DNA of 11,575 bases from DTJG01 sp964532995 (lineage in GTDB: Bacteria; Ratteibacteria; UBA8468; B48-G9; DTJG01): the NCBI GenBank assembly GCA_964532995.1, contig CAZHJN010000055.1, forward strand, positions 1 through 11,575. The letters are read 5' to 3'. The notes beneath the pieces are model-generated. The model made no database searches. It worked only from the letters and a program-made list of their open reading frames with translations, and was not told the origin of the DNA. Below are positions 6,267-11,575 of this stretch, piece after piece. Each line of letters begins with the position of its first letter. The stretch's first letter is position 1. The position numbers were made by a program, and so were the translations under genes.

Positions 6267-7889
6267 ATGGCCAAGCAGATGATTTTCAGTGAAGAGGCAA
6301 GAAGAAAGATGCTTCGTGGTATGGAGGTTGTGGCTGAGGCTCTAAAACCGACACTCGGTCCAAAGGGTAGATGCGCGGTTATTGAGAAGAAATTCGGCTC
6401 TCCAACAGTGATTAATGATGGTGTGACGATTGCAAAAGAGATTGAGCTTGAGGATGCATATGAAAATCTTGGCGCGCAGCTGCTGAGAGAAGTTGCGTCA
6501 AAGACAAATGATATTGCTGGGGATGGTACCACAACTGCCACTCTCCTTGCACTTTCAATTGCCAGGGAAGGTTTCAAAAATGTGGCGGCAGGAGCCAATC
6601 CAGTTCATCTCAGGCATGGTATTGAAAAGGCGGCAAAGGCTGTTGTTGAAAAGCTTAAAAGTATGAGCAAGCCGACCAAAGATAAACAGGAAATTCAGCA
6701 GGTTGCAACAATTGCGGCGGCCAATGACCACGAGATAGGTAAAATTATTGCTGATGCCATGGAGAAGGTTGGCAACGAGGGTGTCATCACGGTTGAGGAA
6801 GCAAAAGGTACAGAAACAGAGCTCAAGGTTGTTGAGGGAATGCAGTTTGATAGAGGATATTTATCCCCTTATTTTGTCACTGACTCTGAAAGAATGGAAG
6901 CAGTTCTTGAAGATGCATATGTGCTGATCCATGACAAGAAGATTTCCGCAATTAAGGATCTTCTTCCTCTTCTTGAGAAGATTGCACAGAGTGGAAGACC
7001 GCTTCTTATAATTGCTGAAGAGGTTGAGGGTGAAGCCCTTGCAACTCTTGTTGTTAATAAACTTCGCGGAACACTTGCCTGCTGTGCTGTTAAAGCGCCT
7101 GGTTTTGGAGACAGAAGAAAGGCAATGCTTGAGGATATTGCGATTTTAACAGGCGGTAAAGTGATAGCGGAAGAGCTTGGAATGAAACTTGAAAACGTTG
7201 AAATAAGTATGCTCGGACGCGCAAAGAGGGTTATTGTTGATAAGGAAAATACAACCATAGTTGAAGGTACTGGCAAGAAATCAGATATTGAAGGTAGAAT
7301 CAACCAGATTAAGAAAGAGATTGAAAAATCAACATCTGATTATGACAAGGAAAAACTTCAGGAACGACTTGCAAAACTGGCAGGTGGTGTTGCTGTTGTT
7401 AATGTTGGTGCTCCGACTGAGTCTGATATGAAAGAAAGAAAGGCTCGTGTTGAGGATGCTTTAAGTGCAACAAGAGCAGCCGTTCAGGAAGGTATTATTC
7501 CCGGAGGTGGAGTTGCTCTTCTGAGATGCCAGAGTGAAATTGACAAAGTCAATTATGATGATGAGGATGAAAAAACCGGTGGTAAGATAGTTTATAAGGC
7601 TCTTGAAGCACCACTCAGGCAGATCGCTGAAAACTCCGGTATGGATGGTGCCGTTGTTGTTGATAAGGTACACTCAGCTGATAAAGAAAGTTTTGGATTC
7701 AATGCAGAGAAAGATCAGTTTGAAGACCTTGTAAAGGCAGGTATCATTGACCCGACAAAGGTTACAAGAACTGCTCTTGAAAATGCTGTGAGTGTTGCTG
7801 CGCTTCTCCTTACAACAGAAACACTCATTACTGAAAAACCTGAAAAGAAGGAGAAAGCTCCTGCAGCACCACCGTATCCTGAATATTGA
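6267..7889 (+). CDS. groEL: Chaperonin GroEL (60-kDa)
   Basis: This 540-residue protein is the ATP-driven double-ring folding chamber. Its ATP site is clear: LGPKGR (30-35), NDGVTIAKEIEL (50-61) and GDGTTTAT (85-92) with the conserved aspartate, then the equatorial return AVQEGIIPGGGVALL. The apical domain is normal (DRGYLSPYFVTD; ACCAVKAPGFGDRRKAMLEDIAILTGG). It is full length with no gaps. The odd part is the tail: it ends EKPEKKEKAPAAPPYPEY, charged and then Pro/Ala/Tyr-rich, without the (GGM)n repeat found on most bacterial GroELs. An ACAGGAGG site precedes the ATG. The gene is co-transcribed with groES and followed within 10 bases by a strong intrinsic terminator. Confidence 0.99.
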   Translation: MAKQMIFSEEARRKMLRGMEVVAEALKPTLGPKGRCAVIEKKFGSPTVINDGVTIAKEIELEDAYENLGAQLLREVASKTNDIAGDGTTTATLLALSIAREGFKNVAAGANPVHLRHGIEKAAKAVVEKLKSMSKPTKDKQEIQQVATIAAANDHEIGKIIADAMEKVGNEGVITVEEAKGTETELKVVEGMQFDRGYLSPYFVTDSERMEAVLEDAYVLIHDKKISAIKDLLPLLEKIAQSGRPLLIIAEEVEGEALATLVVNKLRGTLACCAVKAPGFGDRRKAMLEDIAILTGGKVIAEELGMKLENVEISMLGRAKRVIVDKENTTIVEGTGKKSDIEGRINQIKKEIEKSTSDYDKEKLQERLAKLAGGVAVVNVGAPTESDMKERKARVEDALSATRAAVQEGIIPGGGVALLRCQSEIDKVNYDDEDEKTGGKIVYKALEAPLRQIAENSGMDGAVVVDKVHSADKESFGFNAEKDQFEDLVKAGIIDPTKVTRTALENAVSVAALLLTTETLITEKPEKKEKAPAAPPYPEY

Positions 7890-7898
7890 TAACAGAAC

Positions 7899-7934
7899 AG
7901 GGCCCTGCGGGCTAAAGCAGGGCCCTTCTTTTTT
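7899..7934 (+). terminator. Intrinsic terminator of groES-groEL
   Basis: The arms AGGGCCCTGC (7899-7908) and GCAGGGCCCT (7917-7926) pair perfectly over 10 bp around an 8-base loop. A T-rich run follows (TCTTTTTT, 7927-7934). The stem has eight G-C pairs. It starts 10 bases after the groEL stop and ends just before the acylphosphatase start. Confidence 0.95.
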
Positions 7935-7942
7935 GATCTATT

Positions 7943-8218
7943 ATGGAAAGATGGCATTGTTATATTTCCGGGAAAGTTCAGGGTGTCGGCTTCAGATGGT
8001 ATGTAACAAGCATAGCGAAGAAATTTGGGGTCAAAGGCTGGGTTAGAAATATGGTTGATGGAAGGGTTGAGATAGTTGCTGAAGCAGGTCCAGATATTCT
8101 TAATTCCTTTACCGATAAAATCAAAACAAGTTATCTCGGTTTGAATATTACTTATATAGACATTGTTAAGGAACAGTCAACAGGTGAATTTGACGATTTT
8201 AAAATCCAGTTTTTCTGA
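7943..8218 (+). CDS. acyP: Acylphosphatase
   Basis: This 91-residue protein matches the acylphosphatase fold in length and motif. GKVQGVGFRWYV (residues 10-21) holds the phosphate loop and catalytic R18, and GWVRNMVDGRVEIVAEA (32-48) holds the catalytic N36. The enzyme hydrolyses the carboxyl-phosphate bond of acyl phosphates such as acetyl phosphate or 1,3-bisphosphoglycerate in the cytoplasm. I chose the ATG at 7943 because it gives the typical short lead before the GxVQGVGFR loop. Upstream there is no Shine-Dalgarno site, and the groEL terminator ends 8 bases before the start, leaving no room for an ordinary promoter between them. Expression probably depends on readthrough or a promoter within the groEL end. 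queF follows after 6 bases, suggesting a shared transcript. Confidence 0.95.
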   Translation: MERWHCYISGKVQGVGFRWYVTSIAKKFGVKGWVRNMVDGRVEIVAEAGPDILNSFTDKIKTSYLGLNITYIDIVKEQSTGEFDDFKIQFF

Positions 8219-8224
8219 TAAGAG

Positions 8225-8623
8225 ATGACAGAAAAAAAACAGTATAAAGATGTTGCTCTTGCGGGTCTTGATGTAAGACTTCCCGGCATTGACTGGTTTA
8301 AGAATTATCACAAAAATTACACGATCACCATTGTGATCCCAGAATATACATCAGTCTGTCCAAAAACAGGCAATCCTGATTTTGGAACAATCACAATTCA
8401 GTATCAGCCCAAGGACAGAATAATAGAGTTGAAATCTCTGAAGGAATATATTTTCGCTTACAGGAATCTCGGGATTTTTTATGAGAATGCAGTTAACAGA
8501 ATTCTCAGTGATATTGTCTCTGCGATAAAACCCGTCTGGATCACAGTAAAAGGCGAGTTCACCCCCAGGGGTGGAATCCACTCCATTATTGAGACCCACT
8601 GGCCTGCTAAAAAAACAAAATAA
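8225..8623 (+). CDS. queF: NADPH-dependent 7-cyano-7-deazaguanine reductase (QueF, short form)
   Basis: This 132-residue protein is the single-domain QueF that reduces the nitrile of preQ0 to preQ1, a step of queuosine tRNA modification. The nucleophile C45 and acid D52 lie in TSVCPKTGNPDFGTI, with the family's 7-residue spacing. The signature E-x-K-S-x-K-x-Y is present as ELKSLKEY (68-75). The substrate segment reads YRNLGIFYENAVNRI: E87 is kept, but the residue before it is Tyr where many members have His. GEFTPRGGIHS near the C-terminus is also typical. It has only a weak AAGAG ribosome site and starts 6 bases after the acylphosphatase stop. No other queuosine genes are in the window, so preQ0 synthesis must be encoded elsewhere or the precursor salvaged. 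Confidence 0.96.
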   Translation: MTEKKQYKDVALAGLDVRLPGIDWFKNYHKNYTITIVIPEYTSVCPKTGNPDFGTITIQYQPKDRIIELKSLKEYIFAYRNLGIFYENAVNRILSDIVSAIKPVWITVKGEFTPRGGIHSIIETHWPAKKTK

Positions 8624-8629
8624 GAATCA

Positions 8630-8650
8630 TCAAAGATTGTTATCTTTTGA
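8630..8650 (+). terminator. Weak AT-rich hairpin after queF
   Basis: TCAAAGAT (8630-8637) can pair with ATCTTTTGA (8642-8650) around a TGTT loop with one bulged base. No U-tract follows directly; a run of eight T occurs only at about 8679-8686. It may be a weak terminator. Confidence is low because the stem has few G-C pairs. Confidence 0.25.
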
Positions 8651-8694
8651 GACTCCTTATAAAACCCTAATTGTACTGTTTTTTTTAAAAGGAC

Positions 8695-8722
8695 TTGACA
8701 AGATTGTTAAAATAATTTAAAA
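8695..8722 (+). promoter_or_regulatory. Promoter of the GbsR-gmd operon
   Basis: TTGACA (8695-8700) is perfect. At 16 bases lies TTAAAA (8717-8722), a fair -10; TAAAAC one base further is an alternative. The start would be near 8729, giving a leader of about 18 nt that contains AAAGGA (8733-8738) ahead of the ATG at 8747. Confidence 0.6.
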
Positions 8723-8746
8723 CATATTAAACAAAGGAAACAAAAT

Positions 8747-9220
8747 ATGGAAGAAACAAGGGATAAATTGATTGAGGCAGCAGTGAATCTTGGTGAAAGT
8801 CTCGGACTGAACAGGGCGGTCTGTCAGATTTATGCGCTTCTGTATCTGTCTGATCGGCCCATGTCTCCGACAGAAATAGGAAGTACTCTTGAAATGAGCA
8901 AGGGTAATGTGAGTATAAATCTCAGGATTCTTGAACAGTGGAATGCCGTAAAAAAGGTATGGAAAAAGGGCTATGCAAGAGCGTTGTACATTGCAAATGA
9001 AAACATAGAAGAAATTGTCCTTGATAAATTAAAATCAGGGATTGAGAAACGTCTGGGGTATGTGAAACCCATAATGAAACAGGTCAGAGAAGTAAGAAAC
9101 AGGAAAATGAATCCGATTGATGAGGGATTTTTCAGAAAGATTGACCGTATTGAAAAACTTATTGCCAAGATTGAATTTTTCTTGAACAATTTTGAGACCA
9201 TTAAATCAATTGCAAAATAA
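8747..9220 (+). CDS. GbsR/MarR-like winged-helix transcriptional regulator
   Basis: This 157-residue protein has a helical start (GESLGLNRAVCQIYALLYLSD, 16-36) followed by a winged helix-turn-helix. RPMSPTEIGSTLEMSKGNVS (37-56) gives the two helices, the recognition helix is NVSINLRILEQW (54-65), and the wing is VKKVWKKGYARALY (68-81). This matches GbsR/OpcR-type regulators of the MarR superfamily. The C-terminal half is a long charged helix (IEEIVLDKLKSGIEKRLGYV... EKLIAKIEFFLNNFE) likely to form the dimer. It is the first gene after a good promoter and lies 18 bases before gmd. The parsimonious reading is a local regulator of the GDP-sugar genes and of itself. The ligand is unknown; the choline link of classic GbsR should not be carried over. 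Confidence 0.85.
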   Translation: MEETRDKLIEAAVNLGESLGLNRAVCQIYALLYLSDRPMSPTEIGSTLEMSKGNVSINLRILEQWNAVKKVWKKGYARALYIANENIEEIVLDKLKSGIEKRLGYVKPIMKQVREVRNRKMNPIDEGFFRKIDRIEKLIAKIEFFLNNFETIKSIAK

Positions 9221-9238
9221 GCTTGACCGGAGAGAAAA

Positions 9239-10285
9239 ATGAAAAAAAGAGCGCTCATAACAGGAATAACAGGTCAGGATGGCAGTTATCTTGCTGAATT
9301 TTTACTTTCAAAAGATTATGAGGTACACGGAATTATCAGGAGGGCAAGCACATTCAATACAGAAAGAATTGATCATATCTTTGTTGATTTTCATCAACCG
9401 CAAGCCACTATTTTTTTACATTATGGAGATCTGGGTGATAGCGGTCAATTGAGCAACATCATTTACAATATACAACCGGACGAAATCTATCATCTTGGTG
9501 CACAGAGCCATGTGAGGGTCAGTTTTGATATGCCTGAGTATACTGGAGATATTACGGGTCTTGGTACGACCAGAATTCTTGAAGCCATAAGAAGAAGTGG
9601 AATAAAGACAAAATTCTATCAGGCAAGCAGCAGTGAGATGTTCGGAGATGCACAGCCACCTCAGGATGAGCGGACACCATTCAAGCCCTGCAGTCCTTAC
9701 GCTGCAGCGAAGGTTTATTCCTACTGGATGGTGAAAAATTACAGGGAAGGTTATAATCTTTTTGCCTGCAATGGAATTCTTTTCAATCATGAATCTCCAA
9801 GAAGAGGCGAGACTTTCGTCAGCAGAAAAATCACCCGTGCTCTCGCAAAAATACTTAAAGGCGAGCAGGATTTTCTTTATCTCGGGAATCTCAAAGCAAA
9901 AAGAGACTGGGGTTTTGCGCCAGAATATGTTGAAGCAATGTGGTTGATGCTGCAACATGAAAAGGCCGATGATTTTGTTATAGGTACCGGAGAATCTCAT
10001 TCTGTGGAGGAATTTGTTGAAAAATCTTTTTCCTATGCAGGACTTGACTGGCATAAATATGTAAAGATTGACCCGCGTTACTTTCGGCCCAAAGAAGTGG
10101 ATAATCTGATAGCAAATTCCCAGAAAGCAAGGAAAATTCTGAACTGGAATCCAAAGATAAATTTTGAAAAACTTGTTAAGATCATGGTTGATGCCGATAT
10201 GAAGAATTGCGGATTGGAGCCGATAGGCGAAGGCTATAAAATTTTGGAAAAGGAGTTTCCAGAAAAATGGTGGAAAAAAGACTGA
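9239..10285 (+). CDS. gmd: GDP-mannose 4,6-dehydratase
   Basis: This 348-residue extended SDR enzyme converts GDP-D-mannose to GDP-4-keto-6-deoxy-D-mannose, the branch point to GDP-fucose, rhamnose, perosamine and colitose. The NADP loop is ALITGITGQDGSYLAEFLL (GxxGxxG at 9-15), followed by GIIRRASTFNTERIDHI (31-47), which is diagnostic for Gmd. The catalytic set is visible: SSSEMFG (130-136) and Y154-x3-K158 in SPYAAAKVYS. The segment GILFNHESPRRGETFVSRKIT is also specific to Gmd. Length is normal. The start is preceded by a GGAGAG site. The gene overlaps the next reading frame by 19 bases if that frame begins at its first ATG. It is the committed step of the GDP-sugar cassette. Confidence 0.97.
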   Translation: MKKRALITGITGQDGSYLAEFLLSKDYEVHGIIRRASTFNTERIDHIFVDFHQPQATIFLHYGDLGDSGQLSNIIYNIQPDEIYHLGAQSHVRVSFDMPEYTGDITGLGTTRILEAIRRSGIKTKFYQASSSEMFGDAQPPQDERTPFKPCSPYAAAKVYSYWMVKNYREGYNLFACNGILFNHESPRRGETFVSRKITRALAKILKGEQDFLYLGNLKAKRDWGFAPEYVEAMWLMLQHEKADDFVIGTGESHSVEEFVEKSFSYAGLDWHKYVKIDPRYFRPKEVDNLIANSQKARKILNWNPKINFEKLVKIMVDADMKNCGLEPIGEGYKILEKEFPEKWWKKD

Positions 10286-11484
10286 GGCAGGTTATCTGCG
10301 ATATGAATAATCCGATTGGAGTTGGTGATTTTCGATTTGGAAGGCTTGAAAAGAAGTTTGTTAATCAGGTCATCAGGTCTAACAGGTTATCATATGGACC
10401 TTTCAGTCAGAAGTTTGAAGCAGAATTTGCATCAGAACATCAATGCAGATTTGCAATTTTTTGTAACAGTGGAACAAGCGCGCTTCATATAGCGATAGCG
10501 GCCTTAAAAGAAAGATATGGCTGGCATGATGGAGATGAAGTCATAGTACCTGCTCTGACATTCATAGCCACATCAAATGTTGTCCTTCATAATAATCTGG
10601 TTCCGGTTTTTGTTGATGTTGATAGAAACACATACAATATCAATCCGGATTTAATTAAAGAGAAAATTACAAGAAAAACCCGCGCCATCATACCCGTACA
10701 TCTTTTCGGGTTACCTTCTGATATGGAACCGATACTGGAAATTGCAAAAAAATACAATCTTCGCATTATAGAGGATAGTTGTGAAACAATGTTTGCTGAC
10801 TACAGGGGGAAAAAGGTTGGTTCCTTTGGAGACATCGGTTGTTTTTCCACCTATATTGCTCATATTCTTGTTACAGGTGTTGGTGGGATATGCACAACCA
10901 ATGATGGTCATCTTGCAGTTATGATAAAAAGCCTTATGAATCATGGCAGGGATTCAATATATATTTCAATAGATGATGATAACAAAACAAAGGAACAATT
11001 GTTCCGTATCGTTGAAAGAAGATTCAGATTTATAAGGCTGGGACACAGTTTTCGGGCGACAGAACTTGAAGCAGCAATAGGACTTGCGCAGCTGATGAAA
11101 AAGGATAGCATAATATCAAAGAGAAGAAAAAATGCAGCCTATCTCACTGAGGGTTTAAAGGATTTAGAAAAATTTCTTCAGATGCCCTTTATACCACCTG
11201 ATAGAGACCATAATTTTATGATGTATCCGATTGTTTTGAAAAAGTGTAAGAAAAAAAATCTTGTCAGGTTTCTTGAAGAAAACTGGATAGAAACACGGGA
11301 TATGATGCCTCTTCTGAATCAGCCGGTTTACATTAAACTATTTGGAAATATTCAGAAAAACTATCCTGTTGCAAAATGGATAAATGATAATGGTTTTTAC
11401 ATAGGATGTCATCAGTATCTTAAAAGAAAACATCTTGATTATGTGATTGATAAATTTCATCAGTTTTATAAAAAACATGGATAA
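10267..11484 (+). CDS. DegT/DnrJ/EryC1/StrS-fold enzyme with His replacing the PLP lysine; probable ColD-like GDP-4-keto-6-deoxymannose 3-dehydratase
   Basis: This 405-residue protein has the sugar-aminotransferase fold: YGPFSQKFEAEFA (43-55), CNSGTSALH (66-74, PLP phosphate contact), VPALTFIATSNV (94-105), IIPVHLFGLPSDM (141-153), IIED with D170 (PLP ring), and SFGDIGCFSTYIAHILVTGVGG (186-207). Normal aminotransferases read F-S-x-x-x-x-K in the last motif; here the lysine position is H199, and there is no lysine between residues 184 and 220. In ColD and in the E1/RfbH dehydratases a histidine at this place lets PMP remove the 3-hydroxyl of a 4-keto-6-deoxysugar. The Fe-S cysteines of E1/RfbH are not apparent, which favours a ColD-like enzyme, and ColD's substrate is the Gmd product. 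The true start may be M13 (10303), which avoids the overlap with gmd. The stop overlaps the next gene by 8 bases. The exact product is inferred. Confidence 0.85.
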   Translation: MVEKRLRQVICDMNNPIGVGDFRFGRLEKKFVNQVIRSNRLSYGPFSQKFEAEFASEHQCRFAIFCNSGTSALHIAIAALKERYGWHDGDEVIVPALTFIATSNVVLHNNLVPVFVDVDRNTYNINPDLIKEKITRKTRAIIPVHLFGLPSDMEPILEIAKKYNLRIIEDSCETMFADYRGKKVGSFGDIGCFSTYIAHILVTGVGGICTTNDGHLAVMIKSLMNHGRDSIYISIDDDNKTKEQLFRIVERRFRFIRLGHSFRATELEAAIGLAQLMKKDSIISKRRKNAAYLTEGLKDLEKFLQMPFIPPDRDHNFMMYPIVLKKCKKKNLVRFLEENWIETRDMMPLLNQPVYIKLFGNIQKNYPVAKWINDNGFYIGCHQYLKRKHLDYVIDKFHQFYKKHG

Positions 11485-11575
11485 AAATTTCTGGCAAAGA
11501 AAAAAGGTATTAATCACAGGCGGATACGGTTTTCTCGGTTCAAGGATTGTCAATCTTTTAAGATCTTTTGAGGAC
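11477..11575 (+). CDS. NAD(P)-dependent sugar epimerase/reductase of the extended SDR family (5' end only)
   Basis: Only the first 33 residues lie in the window. MDKNFWQRKKVLITGGYGFLGSR shows the extended-SDR nucleotide loop TGGYGFLG, and the opening W-x-x-K-K-V-L-I-T-G-G is typical of GDP-fucose-synthase-like proteins. The frame is open to the last base. The ATG lies within the end of the DegT-fold gene, an 8-base overlap pointing to coupled translation. ColC, the partner of ColD, is a related epimerase/reductase that makes GDP-L-colitose, so a final reduction step is the natural guess. A GDP-fucose synthase-like or other sugar epimerase cannot be excluded from this fragment. Confidence 0.85.
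   Translation, partial: MDKNFWQRKKVLITGGYGFLGSRIVNLLRSFED

Noticed and set aside
5876..6598. Long open frame on the minus strand opposite groES and the start of groEL
   Set aside because: It is a shadow of two certain genes: low-complexity Ser/Ala/Phe-rich translation, no ribosome site and no recognisable domain.
8705..8724. Possible palindrome TGTT...AACA over the GbsR-gmd -10 region
   Set aside because: Only the outer four bases of each arm and two inner pairs match; expected by chance in such AT-rich DNA.
9416..10054. Open minus-strand frame of about 212 codons opposite gmd
   Set aside because: It is antisense to a well-conserved gene and has no recognisable motif or ribosome site.
1..11575. 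CRISPR array, insertion sequence, tRNA or riboswitch
   Set aside because: No regularly spaced repeats, transposase motifs, cloverleaf sequences or known aptamer cores were seen on either strand.

Overview
The window reads as a piece of chromosome from an AT-rich, probably anaerobic, uncultured-type bacterium. Support for an anaerobe is a class I hybrid cluster protein paired with a cysteine-bearing Rrf2 regulator. Two Gfo/Idh/MocA oxidoreductases and a divergent PHP-domain protein are the sort of content common in PVC-superphylum and Omnitrophota-like genomes, but no marker here fixes the phylum and that placement is a guess. Shine-Dalgarno sites and -35/-10 promoters are mostly of ordinary bacterial type. 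There are no mobile elements, tRNAs, rRNAs or CRISPR arrays, and no gene-free stretch longer than about 190 bases.

Left arm (1-3119, all minus strand). Transcription runs leftward from a promoter near 3170: a transglutaminase-like protein, then a PHP-domain protein whose start overlaps it by 20 bases. A separate promoter at 1261-1289 drives an Rrf2-type Fe-S regulator and, through an ATGA overlap, hcp (cut by the left edge). A 23-bp inverted repeat covers the -10 element of that promoter. The predicted transcript starts only a few bases before the regulator's ATG.

Centre left (3120-5761). A small BamE-like lipoprotein and a Gfo/Idh/MocA oxidoreductase form a plus-strand pair. They converge on a second Gfo/Idh/MocA oxidoreductase on the minus strand. 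The promoters at 3132-3175 face each other.

Centre right (5762-8623). groES-groEL is read from a perfect consensus vegetative promoter (TTGACA-N17-TATAAT) through a leader of about 124 nt with several inverted repeats and no CIRCE element. It ends at a strong intrinsic terminator. Acylphosphatase and the queuosine enzyme QueF follow immediately; the acylphosphatase start lies 9 bases past the terminator and has no visible Shine-Dalgarno site.

Right arm (8624-11575, plus strand). A GbsR/MarR-type regulator leads a GDP-sugar cassette: GDP-mannose 4,6-dehydratase (gmd), a DegT/DnrJ/EryC1/StrS-fold enzyme, and the start of an NAD(P)-dependent SDR sugar epimerase/reductase. The DegT-fold enzyme has His199 where aminotransferases carry the PLP-binding lysine. 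That is the hallmark of ColD-type 3-dehydratases, whose substrate is the Gmd product. The likeliest reading is a GDP-3,6-dideoxyhexose (colitose-like) pathway for a surface polysaccharide. This is the most interesting feature of the window.
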